Assembly (NCBI RefSeq): GCF_001678675.1
Contig: NZ_LZRN01000036.1
Coordinates: 1 to 44,170 of the forward strand
DNA from: Gelidibacter algens
GTDB taxonomy: Bacteria; Bacteroidota; Bacteroidia; Flavobacteriales; Flavobacteriaceae
Length of the DNA stretch: 44,170 nt
Direction of reading: 5' to 3'
Shown here: one piece after another, positions 26,501 to 33,212 of the stretch
How the letters are laid out: every line of letters begins with the position of its first letter
How positions within the stretch are numbered: the stretch's first letter is position 1
The notes under the pieces: generated by a model
Told to the model about the DNA's origin: nothing
The model's input: only the letters and a program-made list of their open reading frames with translations
Databases searched by the model: none
Made by a program: the position numbers and the translations under genes

Positions 26501-28467
26501 ATGGAGATTTTTTAGATGGGAAATGCATTAAGATACATGGTAGTTTTCAGGACATTACGGAACGTAAAAATGCCGGGTTAAAAGTTAGAGAAAGCGAGTT
26601 CAGGTACCGTCAGATTGTAGAAACCGCGCAGGAGGGCATATGGATGTTAGATGAACACAGTGAAACCACTTTTGTGAATCAGAAAATGTGTGAGATTATT
26701 GGCTATCCATGTGATGAAATGTTGGGCAAAACAAATTTCTTTTTTAAAGACGAAGCTGATTTACAGACCGCCAACGTTGCTCTTAAAAGAAGAAAACAAG
26801 GCATTAGTGAAACCTATAAAGCATCATTTTTAACAAAAGATGGCAGGCTTATCTGGACCCAAATATCCTCCAATCCTATTTTTGATGATGCCAATATTTA
26901 CAAGGGCTCGTTATGGATGGTCTCAGATATTACAGAGAAACTGATGGCTGATAAGATGCTTATGGAAAGTGAGCAGAAGCACCGTAAACTTGCTTCTGAA
27001 TTAGAGATAGAACGCATACGTCTGGTTACAGCACAGTCAGTAGCTAAAGTAGGTAGTTGGGAAACAAACTTGCAGACCTTTCAAGTAAATTGGTCCAATG
27101 AAACGCATCGGATCTTTGGATCCAATCCTGAAAAGTTTGAAGCGTCCCATTCAGCTTTCCTCAATTTTATTCATCCTGAAGACAGGGAGAAAGTAGATGC
27201 AGCCTTTGCTGATTCACTCCACAAAAGCGGGTCTAGTACAATAGAACATCGGATTATTACCTTGAAAGGCAAAGAAAAATGGGTGGAAGAAATTTGGTCT
27301 GTTTCCAGAGACGAAAAGGGCTCTCCTAAGATTGCAACTGGTACGTGCCAAGATATCACGGCAAGTAAAAAAGCTGCAGATAAAGTCATAAGGAGCGAAG
27401 CGAAATTGAATGTAGCGCAGTATATTGCCCATGTGGGTAGTTATGAAGTAGATATGGTAACCAATGAACAAAGTTGGTCTGATGAATTTTATAGGATTTT
27501 AGGGATAAACTCAGGAGTAATGCCCTCTCGTGAAGCCTTCCTGTCATTTGTCCACCCCGATGACAGGCCCAAGGTTGTTAGCAGTATGGATGAGGCTTAC
27601 TCTTTGTACGAAGATTCATTGATTCAGTTTAGATTTATAAGAAAAAATGGTGCCAAAGGATACGCATCATCCGAATGGAAGTTTGAGTTTGACGATCAGG
27701 GCAATCCGCTTTACTTATACGGTATCTTAAGAGATTTGACGAAAGAAAAGAAAGCAGAGCGCGAACGCGTTAAAATGATTTCTGATATTGTTCAGCGCAA
27801 TAGTGATCTGGAGCAGTTTTCTTATATGGTATCACACAACCTTCGTGCCCCAACGGCCAACATTATAGGTTTCGCAGAAATTTTACAGGATGACATGCTC
27901 ACGCCACAAGAGCAAAAAGAACTTCTCCAAGGACTTTCAGCATCCGTTGCAGGCCTCGATACCATCATTAAGGATATCAATGTCATCTTGCAAATTGAAC
28001 GCGAAGTCCACGAGAAAAAAGAAGTTATCGTCTTTTCAAAACTTGTAAATGATATCATGCTAAGTGTAGGCAATCTCATACACAAACATCGTGTGTTTAT
28101 CAAACGCGACTTTTCAGCAGTGGATGAAATCTATTCACTAAAAGTTTACATCTACAGTATCTTCTATAACCTTATAAGCAATAGTATTAAATACAGCAAA
28201 CCAAACGAGCAACCACGCATAGAAATAAAAAGTAAAAAGGAAAACGGAAAAATAATCCTTATATTTAAAGACAACGGTTTGGGTATTGACATGAAAACCA
28301 AAGGCGATAAAATTTTCGGGTTGTACAATCGCTTCCATTCTCATGTTGAAGGCAAGGGCATGGGACTGTTCATGGTAAAAACGCAAGTAGAATCACTAGG
28401 AGGAAAAATAACTGTTGCCAGCAAACCCAATAAAGGAACAGAATTTACAATTGAGTTCGAAATTTAA
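23524..28467 (+). CDS. Receiver-PAS10 hybrid histidine kinase
   Basis: This is a 1647-residue soluble protein. An N-terminal receiver (1-125; LHLEDTPTDAE, acceptor Asp57 in IISDHTLPSFD, Lys107 in YILKDRL) is followed by about ten PAS/PAC units (135-1410), HisKA with His1438 in VSHNLRAP, and HATPase with G2 GKGMGLFMVKTQ at the end. The start is TTG at 23524: the only in-frame codons between the upstream stop (23509) and this TTG are not starts, and the first in-frame ATG would cut into the receiver. Two PAS units (about 25860-26210 and 26590-26940) are recent internal copies. The kinase core is related to that of the kinase at 33213. Receiver-first order suggests that it takes phosphate from a stand-alone partner and integrates it with many PAS signals. 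Confidence 0.93.
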   Translation: MKTKLKILHLEDTPTDAELVERELKKGNIQFETFVVANKTAFEKALKAFAPDIIISDHTLPSFDSLEAIKMIKRQGLKIPIILVTATVSDEHAVEIMKAGADDYILKDRLHRLPQAVLNAMEKFSLEQERERIIYDHAHLAAIVNASNDGIISKTLDGTITSWNTGAEELLGYSAAETIGKNIAIIIPPDCLQEELGFMESLKRGESVQHFETVRLTKNGKRVDVSLTISPIKDSNGEVIGAAKIIYDITDRKKAEQNLHDSEEKYHSLFENSLDAILLTVTDGKILAANPAACTMFGMSEKEICEAGRFGLVDTKDPRLAAALEERQRTGKVKAEVTTIRKNGETFPGEFTSVVYKNANGEERTSMIVRDLSERKHAEHLIKESEQFNRGILASLQSHIAVIDHTGTIITVNRAWDDFAKTNGVDPLKGVSTGSNYIEVCQKSMAAGDSIAGQTLKGIQSVFNKEVKTFELEYPCHSATEQRWFNLSIMNFGEDDSKVVISHQNITKRKIAENNLSDTSVELQKTLSELHKILDSSLDVICTINADGEFVNVSAASQHVWGYSPEALIGSKFMNLVYEEDVDRTSKAAEKMYNGIKVPLFENRYVHKSGRVVPLLWSVNWDEKLQLVFCIAKDVTEKKILEKAVETERDQFFEMFLKAPSAIGMLKGPNHVFEMANPLYLQSIGKKDIVGKTVAEVLPEVIEQGFVGMLDHVYQTGESYTGNEMLVKVDTEGNGVMTDFYIDFVYQAYKNGKGDIEGVFFFINDITEQILSRKEIEKSEKQYRQIVETAQEGIWLIDEHSRTTFVNKKMCEILEYTEEELIGKEHSFYMDADGKDKAVVALERRKRGISENLEFNFISKHGKHVLTKVSANPIFDDLGNFKGSLGMVSDITEKKHLEDLLEKSNRLAAVGSWEIDVVTETVYWSDITKEIREVDKDYVPLLGEGISYFKEGIHRATIEQKVKDCIKHGTPWDEELQIITFKGNEKWVRTIGHGDFLDGKCIKIHGSFQDITERKNAGLKVRESEFRYRQIVETAQEGIWMLDEHSETTFVNQKMCEIIGYPCDEMLGKTNFFFKDEADLQTANVALKRRKQGISETYKASFLTKDGRLIWTQISSNPIFDDANIYKGSLWMVSDITEKLMADKMLMESEQKHRKLASELEIERIRLVTAQSVAKVGSWETNLQTFQVNWSNETHRIFGSNPEKFEASHSAFLNFIHPEDREKVDAAFADSLHKSGSSTIEHRIITLKGKEKWVEEIWSVSRDEKGSPKIATGTCQDITASKKAADKVIRSEAKLNVAQYIAHVGSYEVDMVTNEQSWSDEFYRILGINSGVMPSREAFLSFVHPDDRPKVVSSMDEAYSLYEDSLIQFRFIRKNGAKGYASSEWKFEFDDQGNPLYLYGILRDLTKEKKAERERVKMISDIVQRNSDLEQFSYMVSHNLRAPTANIIGFAEILQDDMLTPQEQKELLQGLSASVAGLDTIIKDINVILQIEREVHEKKEVIVFSKLVNDIMLSVGNLIHKHRVFIKRDFSAVDEIYSLKVYIYSIFYNLISNSIKYSKPNEQPRIEIKSKKENGKIILIFKDNGLGIDMKTKGDKIFGLYNRFHSHVEGKGMGLFMVKTQVESLGGKITVASKPNKGTEFTIEFEI

Positions 28468-28479
28468 TTCTGAAAAGAA

Positions 28480-28878
28480 ATGACAAAACTAACAAAACGG
28501 TTCCTCCTCATTGACGATGACCCACTAAACAATACGCTTACAAAAATGATTCTGAAAAAATCATTTGAGGTTGTGCACGTTAACGCTTTCACTGTTCCAG
28601 AAGATGGGTTGGAATTTATAAAATCTGAGCCCAACCATAACCCTCCAGATGGGAAAACAACACTTTTTCTTGACATTAACATGCCTACACTATCAGGATG
28701 GGAGTTCCTCGAGGCGTTTGAACTTTTTGATGCCTCAATAAAAGAGCACTACACTATTTATATTCTGTCATCTTCTGTGAATCTCAACGACATCAACCTG
28801 GCAAAGGCAAATCCACTTGTTATTGGGTTTATAGAAAAGCCACTCAACAAAGCCAAGCTTGCTAATATATTTAGTTGA
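28480..28878 (+). CDS. Single-domain response regulator
   Basis: This 132-residue receiver starts 12 bp after the giant kinase. It shows the acidic pocket LLIDDDPLN, acceptor Asp65 in FLDINMPTLSG, the Ser position in YILSSS, and Lys in FIEKPLN. It resembles the receivers that follow HWE-unrelated PAS kinases of this group and carries no output domain. It closes the + strand signalling cluster; no terminator is obvious behind it. It is probably the acceptor of the upstream kinase. Confidence 0.92.
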   Translation: MTKLTKRFLLIDDDPLNNTLTKMILKKSFEVVHVNAFTVPEDGLEFIKSEPNHNPPDGKTTLFLDINMPTLSGWEFLEAFELFDASIKEHYTIYILSSSVNLNDINLAKANPLVIGFIEKPLNKAKLANIFS

Positions 28879-29096
28879 TGGAAAGACGCCATTACAGCCA
28901 CACGACAGGGCAGGAGGGCACTGTAAATGAGTGCCAGTAGTGCAACCAATGGAGAGTGTATTGGACAAAGTTTTGATGTATTGGGACAGTTGTGCAGTTG
29001 GGGTAGGTTTGGTTTTTCAAATAATGGTCCCCGAACCAGCATGATTTATATCCATGTTAGCAAGAGTTTACACTACTTAAAATAAAAATACACAAA
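28879..29096. other. Spacer between convergent genes
   Basis: About 220 bp, slightly richer in GC than its surroundings. No gene, no clear terminator. The minus-strand frames here are shadows. Confidence 0.4.
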
Positions 29097-29651
29097 TTAC
29101 TCCAAATTGCTTTTTCTTTTTTTGCCGATTTTTTTATAGAATGAAGGAGATTGGCCGGTTACTTTTTTGAATTGGTTGGATAAATGGGCCACACTGCTAT
29201 AATGCAACCTATGGGAGATTTCAGTAAGATTCATTTCATCATACAGTAGAAGTTCTTTAACCCTTTCTATTTTATGATTGATGATAAAATGTTGAATGGT
29301 AATACCATTGACTTCAGAAAACAAATTTGATAAATAGGTATAATCATAATCCAGCGTTTCACTGATGTAGTCCGAATAATTGACTTTAAGTACTTCATCT
29401 GAATAATGGATCATTTCTATAATGACGTTTTTTATCTTATTTACAAGAATACTTTTTTCGTCGTCCAATAATTCCAGACCAATTACCCCTAAATTCAATT
29501 TCAGTTGTTGCTTTAATTCATCAGTGATGCCTTTTTTGAGATCAACAATTCCAAGTTCAACAGTTGTATAGGCTAAATCCAATTTTTCCAACTCGTACTT
29601 TACCATAAGCTTGCACCTCAAGCTTACCATGTATTTAATGTATAACTTCAT
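29097..29651 (-). CDS. Short AraC-family regulator
   Basis: This 184-residue protein begins MKLYIKYMVSLRCKLMVKYELEKL, the start typical of a Bacteroidota group of short AraC proteins. The C-terminal AraC domain (about 80-180) has both helix-turn-helix units: DYDYTYLSNLFSEVNG and MNLTEISHRLHYSSVAHLSNQFKKVTGQSPSFYKK. The N-terminal part is too small for a usual ligand-binding cupin. It is convergent with the signalling cluster and lies beside the small-RNA units and stress genes. AraC proteins often contact direct repeats about 21 bp apart, which is the spacing in the shared promoters next door, so it is a candidate regulator of them; that link is inference. Confidence 0.9.
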   Translation of the reverse strand: MKLYIKYMVSLRCKLMVKYELEKLDLAYTTVELGIVDLKKGITDELKQQLKLNLGVIGLELLDDEKSILVNKIKNVIIEMIHYSDEVLKVNYSDYISETLDYDYTYLSNLFSEVNGITIQHFIINHKIERVKELLLYDEMNLTEISHRLHYSSVAHLSNQFKKVTGQSPSFYKKIGKKRKSNLE

Positions 29652-29984
29652 TTTGAGGGAATTGGTTATTAGTCTTAATATTTTAATCGTGTATCAAAAT
29701 GTCAATTAATTATGGAAGATATGAATTTATCTGCGATCACTTCTATAAAGGTGTCAAATAAATGCCATTGGTACCATAAACGTCTATCTTAAATCAAATC
29801 AGGATCCCATCACATGACATGTGGTTTTAATTGATGATTATGGATAACACTTGATTGGAAACGTATGCAATGAACTAAAGGTGAATAGGAATTTGTAATT
29901 TCTTATTAGTTTAGAGTTTCAGAATACTAATTGTTTGTTTTCTTTGAGATTAAAATGTATGTGAATTGCAGTAAGGTTCCAAAC

Positions 29985-30012
29985 AAAAAAAGCAGACTCA
30001 AAAGTCTGCTTT
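29985..30012 (-). terminator. Terminator of small RNA A
   Basis: Stem AGCAGACT (29991-29998) with AGTCTGCT (30003-30010), T-run on the minus strand (an A-run/T-run pair also makes it usable from the + side). Confidence 0.8.
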
Positions 30013-30070
30013 TTACTACTAAATAAATCAGGGATTCATTTGGTATTTACTAACTAACTAACTAATTCCC
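29985..30070 (-). ncRNA. Candidate small RNA, unit A
   Basis: A promoter (blocks at 30143-30126, 30109-30104 and 30083-30076 on the minus strand) is followed by about 86 nt ending in a strong terminator. No reading frame of use is present: the only ATG is followed by a stop after two codons. A GGGA...TCCC pairing may form a 5' hairpin before the terminator stem. The same layout occurs in units B and C. Transcript ends are inferred from the -7 box and the terminator. Confidence 0.6.
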
Positions 30071-30075
30071 AACAA

Positions 30076-30143
30076 CAAAGATCCGCAATTATTGGTAAGT
30101 TTAGTTATAGAACTTTATAGTATAGTTGCATATATCACAGATG
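30076..30143 (-). promoter_or_regulatory. Three-block promoter A
   Basis: Minus strand: CATCTGTGATATATGCAA, 16 bp, TATAAC, 20 bp, GATCTTTG. From the end of the first block to the last is 42 bp, the same as in promoters B and C. Confidence 0.7.
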
Positions 30144-30155
30144 TTGGATTATGGT

Positions 30156-30189
30156 AAAAAAAAAAGCAGACCTAGCAGTCTGCTTTTTA
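30156..30189 (-). terminator. Terminator of small RNA B
   Basis: Stem AGCAGAC (30165-30171) with GTCTGCT (30178-30184), followed by ten T on the minus strand. Confidence 0.8.
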
Positions 30190-30239
30190 ATAACCTATAA
30201 AAGTCAGTTTATATTCCCCAATAGTAAACTGATTAATAG
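30157..30239 (-). ncRNA. Candidate small RNA, unit B
   Basis: About 83 nt between promoter B and a terminator. No ATG is present. A clear internal hairpin CAGTTTA...TAAACTG precedes the terminator stem. Unit C has a different sequence in this stem (CCAAAT...ATTTGG) but the same position, so structure is kept while sequence changes. Ends are inferred. Confidence 0.65.
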
Positions 30240-30244
30240 CACAG

Positions 30245-30312
30245 CAAAGATGAATAACTAATTACTGGCTGAGTTATATAATTTAAAATCAAACTTACAT
30301 AAATCACAGATT
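30245..30312 (-). promoter_or_regulatory. Three-block promoter B
   Basis: Minus strand: AATCTGTGATTTATGTAA (30312-30295), TATAAC (30278-30273), CATCTTTG (30252-30245). Gap from first block to last block 42 bp. Confidence 0.75.
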
Positions 30313-30380
30313 TAGATGTCAAAAAAAGAGTAGTTTGCAGTACTGCTCGCTTAGATTAGGATTTATTTAAACCAATAAAA

Positions 30381-30626
30381 CTAATGAGAAACATCTTTAT
30401 AATTGTTTGTTAGAATATCTATCACTTCATCTTGGCTTTTACCCAATCTGGACTCTAATCTTTTAAGTAGTTCTTTTTCTTTACCAGTTTCAAATGTTAC
30501 ATCATCACTGGTAAGTAATGGGTATTTGGTTCTCAACGCACTGGCTTGTTTGTTCCAATCGCCATTCATTTTGAAATCTCTGGTTGTTTTTACCGCTCCT
30601 TGGTTGTTATTGTCTTGGTCTTCCAT
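30381..30626 (-). CDS. CsbD-like stress protein
   Basis: This is an 81-residue hydrophilic protein. Residues about 18-76 fit the CsbD-like pattern: a W in MNGDWNKQASALRTKYP, then LTSDDVTFETGKEKELLKRLESRLGKSQDEVIDIL. CsbD-like proteins are small, abundant proteins induced in general stress; their biochemical role is unknown. The N-terminal about 17 residues are a Gln/Asn-rich extra. The gene has its own promoter of the three-block class, with a 37-nt spacer between the -7 box and ATG, and so shares regulation with the neighbouring small-RNA units. It is monocistronic. Confidence 0.75.
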   Translation of the reverse strand: MEDQDNNNQGAVKTTRDFKMNGDWNKQASALRTKYPLLTSDDVTFETGKEKELLKRLESRLGKSQDEVIDILTNNYKDVSH

Positions 30627-30663
30627 GATATTATGTTTTGGTCATTAATTAATTGTTGTGTTA

Positions 30664-30732
30664 CGAAGTTAGTTGTTACTATAGCAGTGTGTGTTACAGA
30701 ACCAAAGCTGAAGCTTACATATATTACTGATT
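30664..30732 (-). promoter_or_regulatory. Three-block promoter D (csbD-like gene)
   Basis: Minus strand: AATCAGTAATATATGTAA (30732-30715), TGTAAC (30698-30693), TAACTTCG (30671-30664). The first two blocks are 21 bp apart, as in A-C, and the last gap is 21 bp. Confidence 0.65.
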
Positions 30733-30963
30733 TTTAGATAGCTTATTTTTACACTGTTTGTTCGCCATTGGTGGTGTTTTCCACCAACAATGGAAAAGCC
30801 AAAACTTCAGCAAAAAAAAAACAAGTGACATAATTTGACTAGAGTGACAAATACCAACTTTGGCACTTGGCTCTACCCAAACTCATATCTACCTTTTTAA
30901 TCCATTGTAAGAGTTTCTGACATTTTGAACACGGGTAAATTAAAATATCTTTTCTCTATTAGG
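30733..30963. other. Divergent spacer, nothing further seen
   Basis: Between promoter D and the secreted-protein promoter. AT-rich, with a weak inverted repeat (TTGGTGG...CCACCAA near 30767-30788). No gene. Confidence 0.4.
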
Positions 30964-31017
30964 GTCAACAATCGAGCGATTGAGAGTAATCGTTACAGAC
31001 ATAACTGGCTACATTTG
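30964..31017 (+). promoter_or_regulatory. Promoter of the secreted stress-region protein
   Basis: TACATTTG (31010-31017) is a good -7 box. AGTAAT (30985-30990) and GTCAAC (30964-30969) are 21 bp apart and could be a weak version of the shared upstream blocks, but the GTGAT part is missing. Confidence 0.45.
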
Positions 31018-31044
31018 AGGATATTAATTTTAAATAAAACTATA

Positions 31045-31755
31045 ATGAAACATGCAATCACAGTATTTGTAATTTGTTGCTTTGTGGGAATTGGGTCTAT
31101 GAATTCTCAAGAGACAAAGAAAAAAAACGATACGTCAAAAGATGCTATGTCAAAAGACATGGAACACTCTAAAGACCATATGTCTGCCAATAAAAAAGGG
31201 ATGTATTCAGACTATATTAAAGATTGGCCAAAAAATACACAAAAAGCAGTGGAGTCAACCGTCAAATCCTATGGCGAGCCATCCAGTAGTTCAGCCAATG
31301 AAATCGTATGGAGAAATGTAGGAACTTGGGAAATTATAAGAATCTCAAAAGAAGAAACCCCACATAACTTCCCTATCGACCATACCGATTATATGCAGCA
31401 GACCATTTACCACAATGTGCCAGAGGATAAAATGAGTGAATTGGGTGCTTTTGATGGCAGCGTGACCTTTGATCGTACACAAGGGTATTTAAGCGCAAGA
31501 TGCGATTTGGAAGCGAACAATTTTTTGGCTTTAAACTTAGCGCATAACATCATAACTGGAAAAAAAACAGTTGAAGAAGCGCGGACTGCCTATGCTGATA
31601 TCATAAAGGAAAAAATGAGTGGTAAAGACCCGGACTATATGAAAAAGCTTCAATTTAATGTTGAAACTAAAGCCGTTGCAGATCCTGGTGTGAATACTAC
31701 AGGATTGACCAAAGACGAAGTTATGGCGGCAATCAAGAAAAATTCCAAAATGTAA
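31045..31755 (+). CDS. Predicted secreted protein, function unknown
   Basis: This is a 236-residue protein beginning MKHAITVFVICCFVGIGSMNSQE, a signal peptide. A Lys/Asp/Met-rich linker follows (about 25-50), then a globular part (about 55-236) starting SDYIKDWPKNTQKAVESTVKSYGEPSS, with IVWRNVGTWEIIRISKEE and GSVTFDRTQGYLSARCDLEANNFLALNLAHNIITGKKTVEEARTAYADI. I recall similar uncharacterised Bacteroidota proteins but no named domain. The reading frame opens at 30925, but the -7 box at 31010 and the signal peptide show that the start is 31045. It sits among stress-type genes and is monocistronic, with a hairpin about 120 bp downstream. Confidence 0.8.
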   Translation: MKHAITVFVICCFVGIGSMNSQETKKKNDTSKDAMSKDMEHSKDHMSANKKGMYSDYIKDWPKNTQKAVESTVKSYGEPSSSSANEIVWRNVGTWEIIRISKEETPHNFPIDHTDYMQQTIYHNVPEDKMSELGAFDGSVTFDRTQGYLSARCDLEANNFLALNLAHNIITGKKTVEEARTAYADIIKEKMSGKDPDYMKKLQFNVETKAVADPGVNTTGLTKDEVMAAIKKNSKM

Positions 31756-31872
31756 TCTGAATTTTTAACCTACTTAACCTACTTATGTTTTATATATTGG
31801 GATCTGAGCTGCTATCAGCATAAAAAAAATTCGTGATGATTCTTTTCGTTTTGAATTGTTGAGGTATGGCTT

Positions 31873-31897
31873 TAGCCTTTAAAGGCTATTACTTTTT
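31873..31897 (+). terminator. Possible terminator
   Basis: Palindrome TAGCCTTTAAAGGCTA (31873-31888) followed by TTACTTTTTG. It probably ends the upstream gene. The remaining spacer to 32188 holds no gene I can support. Confidence 0.5.
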
Positions 31898-32188
31898 GTA
31901 AAGAATGTCCAAATCTATAGGAACCCTCCTTCTTTTTTGTTCCGATAGCAATCTCTACCTAATTTTGAAGGATAAGCTCCTTTGTCAAGGACGAAAAAAA
32001 TGAATTTTAGGCCCTTGCAGAATGCCATTTGCGCCACTAAAGCTAAAAAAACCGATGTCATATAGCACACGACGTATTTGGACGACTGACGAGAAGGTGC
32101 TATGTTAAATCCTTCCAAAGAGTAAGTTACGAAACAACAGAAAGACGATCTAGAATTGCTAAACGATGCAATTAAAAATTAAGAAAAA

Positions 32189-32196
32189 TACCTTTA
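32189..32196 (+). promoter_or_regulatory. -7 box of the small hydrophilic gene
   Basis: TACCTTTA, one base from TAnnTTTG, 23 bp before the ATG at 32220. Confidence 0.4.
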
Positions 32197-32219
32197 AACA
32201 AGAAAACAAATTAAACGTC

Positions 32220-32414
32220 ATGAAAGAAAAAGAGAATCAAGAGAACCTTTCTAAAAGAGAGGCAGATAAAAAATCCAAAAAAAACTTTCCTGGATATCCA
32301 CATTATCCGGCAAGTGAGGATATTTACAATAAGGAGAAAGAAGTAACAGACATCAATCCTGCAGACATCACCAAGACAAAAACTACCAACGAAAAAAGGG
32401 GACACCAAAAATAA
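32220..32414 (+). CDS. Small hydrophilic protein, FPGYPHYP motif
   Basis: This is a 64-residue, highly charged and probably disordered protein. The central stretch FPGYPHYPASEDIYNKEKEV and the following DINPADITKTK recur, from memory, in short uncharacterised Bacteroidota proteins found near stress genes; no function is known. The frame could also start at 32166 (82 residues), but a -7-like box lies inside that extension, so I prefer 32220. It has no signal peptide. Monocistronic. Confidence 0.7.
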   Translation: MKEKENQENLSKREADKKSKKNFPGYPHYPASEDIYNKEKEVTDINPADITKTKTTNEKRGHQK

Positions 32415-32681
32415 AAAGGATTTTGAAAATAATAAGTCTGGTTGTAATTTGAATGTTCAGGGCTTTGGATGATCAGCAAAAACGTGCGGATAGTGAAAAT
32501 GAATAAAACAATTGATCCAGTATAGATGGTGATGGGCACAACAAATTGTATGAAGATAACGGGTAGTATATCAATTACACTAAGACTTTGGCTTTCTGCT
32601 CAAGTGACCATGGTTTTATTAAAGGCTATGGCTTAGGTTATATTGCAATAACATGATAGGGCGTCTGGAGATTTTAAATAA

Positions 32682-32709
32682 CAAAAAAGCAGACCATAAG
32701 TCTGCTTTC
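32682..32709 (-). terminator. Terminator of small RNA C
   Basis: Stem AGCAGAC (32688-32694) with GTCTGCT (32700-32706), T-run on the minus strand. Confidence 0.75.
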
Positions 32710-32752
32710 TAATGCCAAATGATAAGTGTCAATTTGGACTTCTCTAACCAAC
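32683..32752 (-). ncRNA. Candidate small RNA, unit C
   Basis: About 70 nt between promoter C and a terminator with the same stem sequence as A and B. No ATG is present. An internal hairpin CCAAAT...ATTTGG lies where unit B has CAGTTTA...TAAACTG. The third copy of the family, about 2.5 kb from the other two. Ends are inferred. Confidence 0.65.
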
Positions 32753-32757
32753 CAATG

Positions 32758-32825
32758 CAAAGATGTGTTTTTAATAACGAGTATGTTTATATAAATTTTT
32801 ATTTTAATTACATATATCACAGATT
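32758..32825 (-). promoter_or_regulatory. Three-block promoter C
   Basis: Minus strand: AATCTGTGATATATGTAA (32825-32808), TATAAA (32791-32786), CATCTTTG (32765-32758). Gap from first block to last 42 bp, as in A and B. Confidence 0.75.
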
Positions 32826-32973
32826 CAATTATCTATTTAAAATTACAGTTCAAAACCTGTTAAAAAGTACAGTTCAAAAATTAGACTGCGCTCTTAATTT
32901 AAATTTCATTTTTTAGGGTCTTTTATCATCAATCTTTGAAACTAGTGTTTTATCCAATACAACCAACAATACA

Positions 32974-33038
32974 CGTGATTTATGTAACTTTTGATCCAGT
33001 TTGTATAACATTACTCTTCCATAAACGCCTCATCTTTG
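32974..33038 (+). promoter_or_regulatory. Three-block promoter E (PAS kinase)
   Basis: + strand: CGTGATTTATGTAA (32974-32987), TATAAC (33004-33009), CATCTTTG (33031-33038). First and second blocks are 21 bp apart, and the last gap is 21 bp. It would give the downstream kinase a leader of about 170 nt, in which ATTATTTAA and TTAAATAAT (near 33081-33108) can pair. Confidence 0.7.
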
Positions 33039-33212
33039 AATTATTCCATTTTTTAAGCCACATTGTGCAACATCAAACAATTATTTAATATTAAAACACG
33101 TTAAATAATCGCTGGAAGCATACGGTCATTTTGATACACATACTTTGACTACGTGCGACGTAACTATAAAATAGACGGTATTACTTTCAAAACAAATTTC
33201 AAAAAAATTACT

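Noticed and set aside
29985-30239. Small-RNA units as short coding genes
   Set aside because: Units B and C have no ATG and unit A's only ATG meets a stop after two codons; hairpins and terminators explain the sequence better.
31915-32118. 67-codon minus-strand frame, possibly a transposase scrap
   Set aside because: I looked for DDE-type motifs on both strands and found none; too little evidence.
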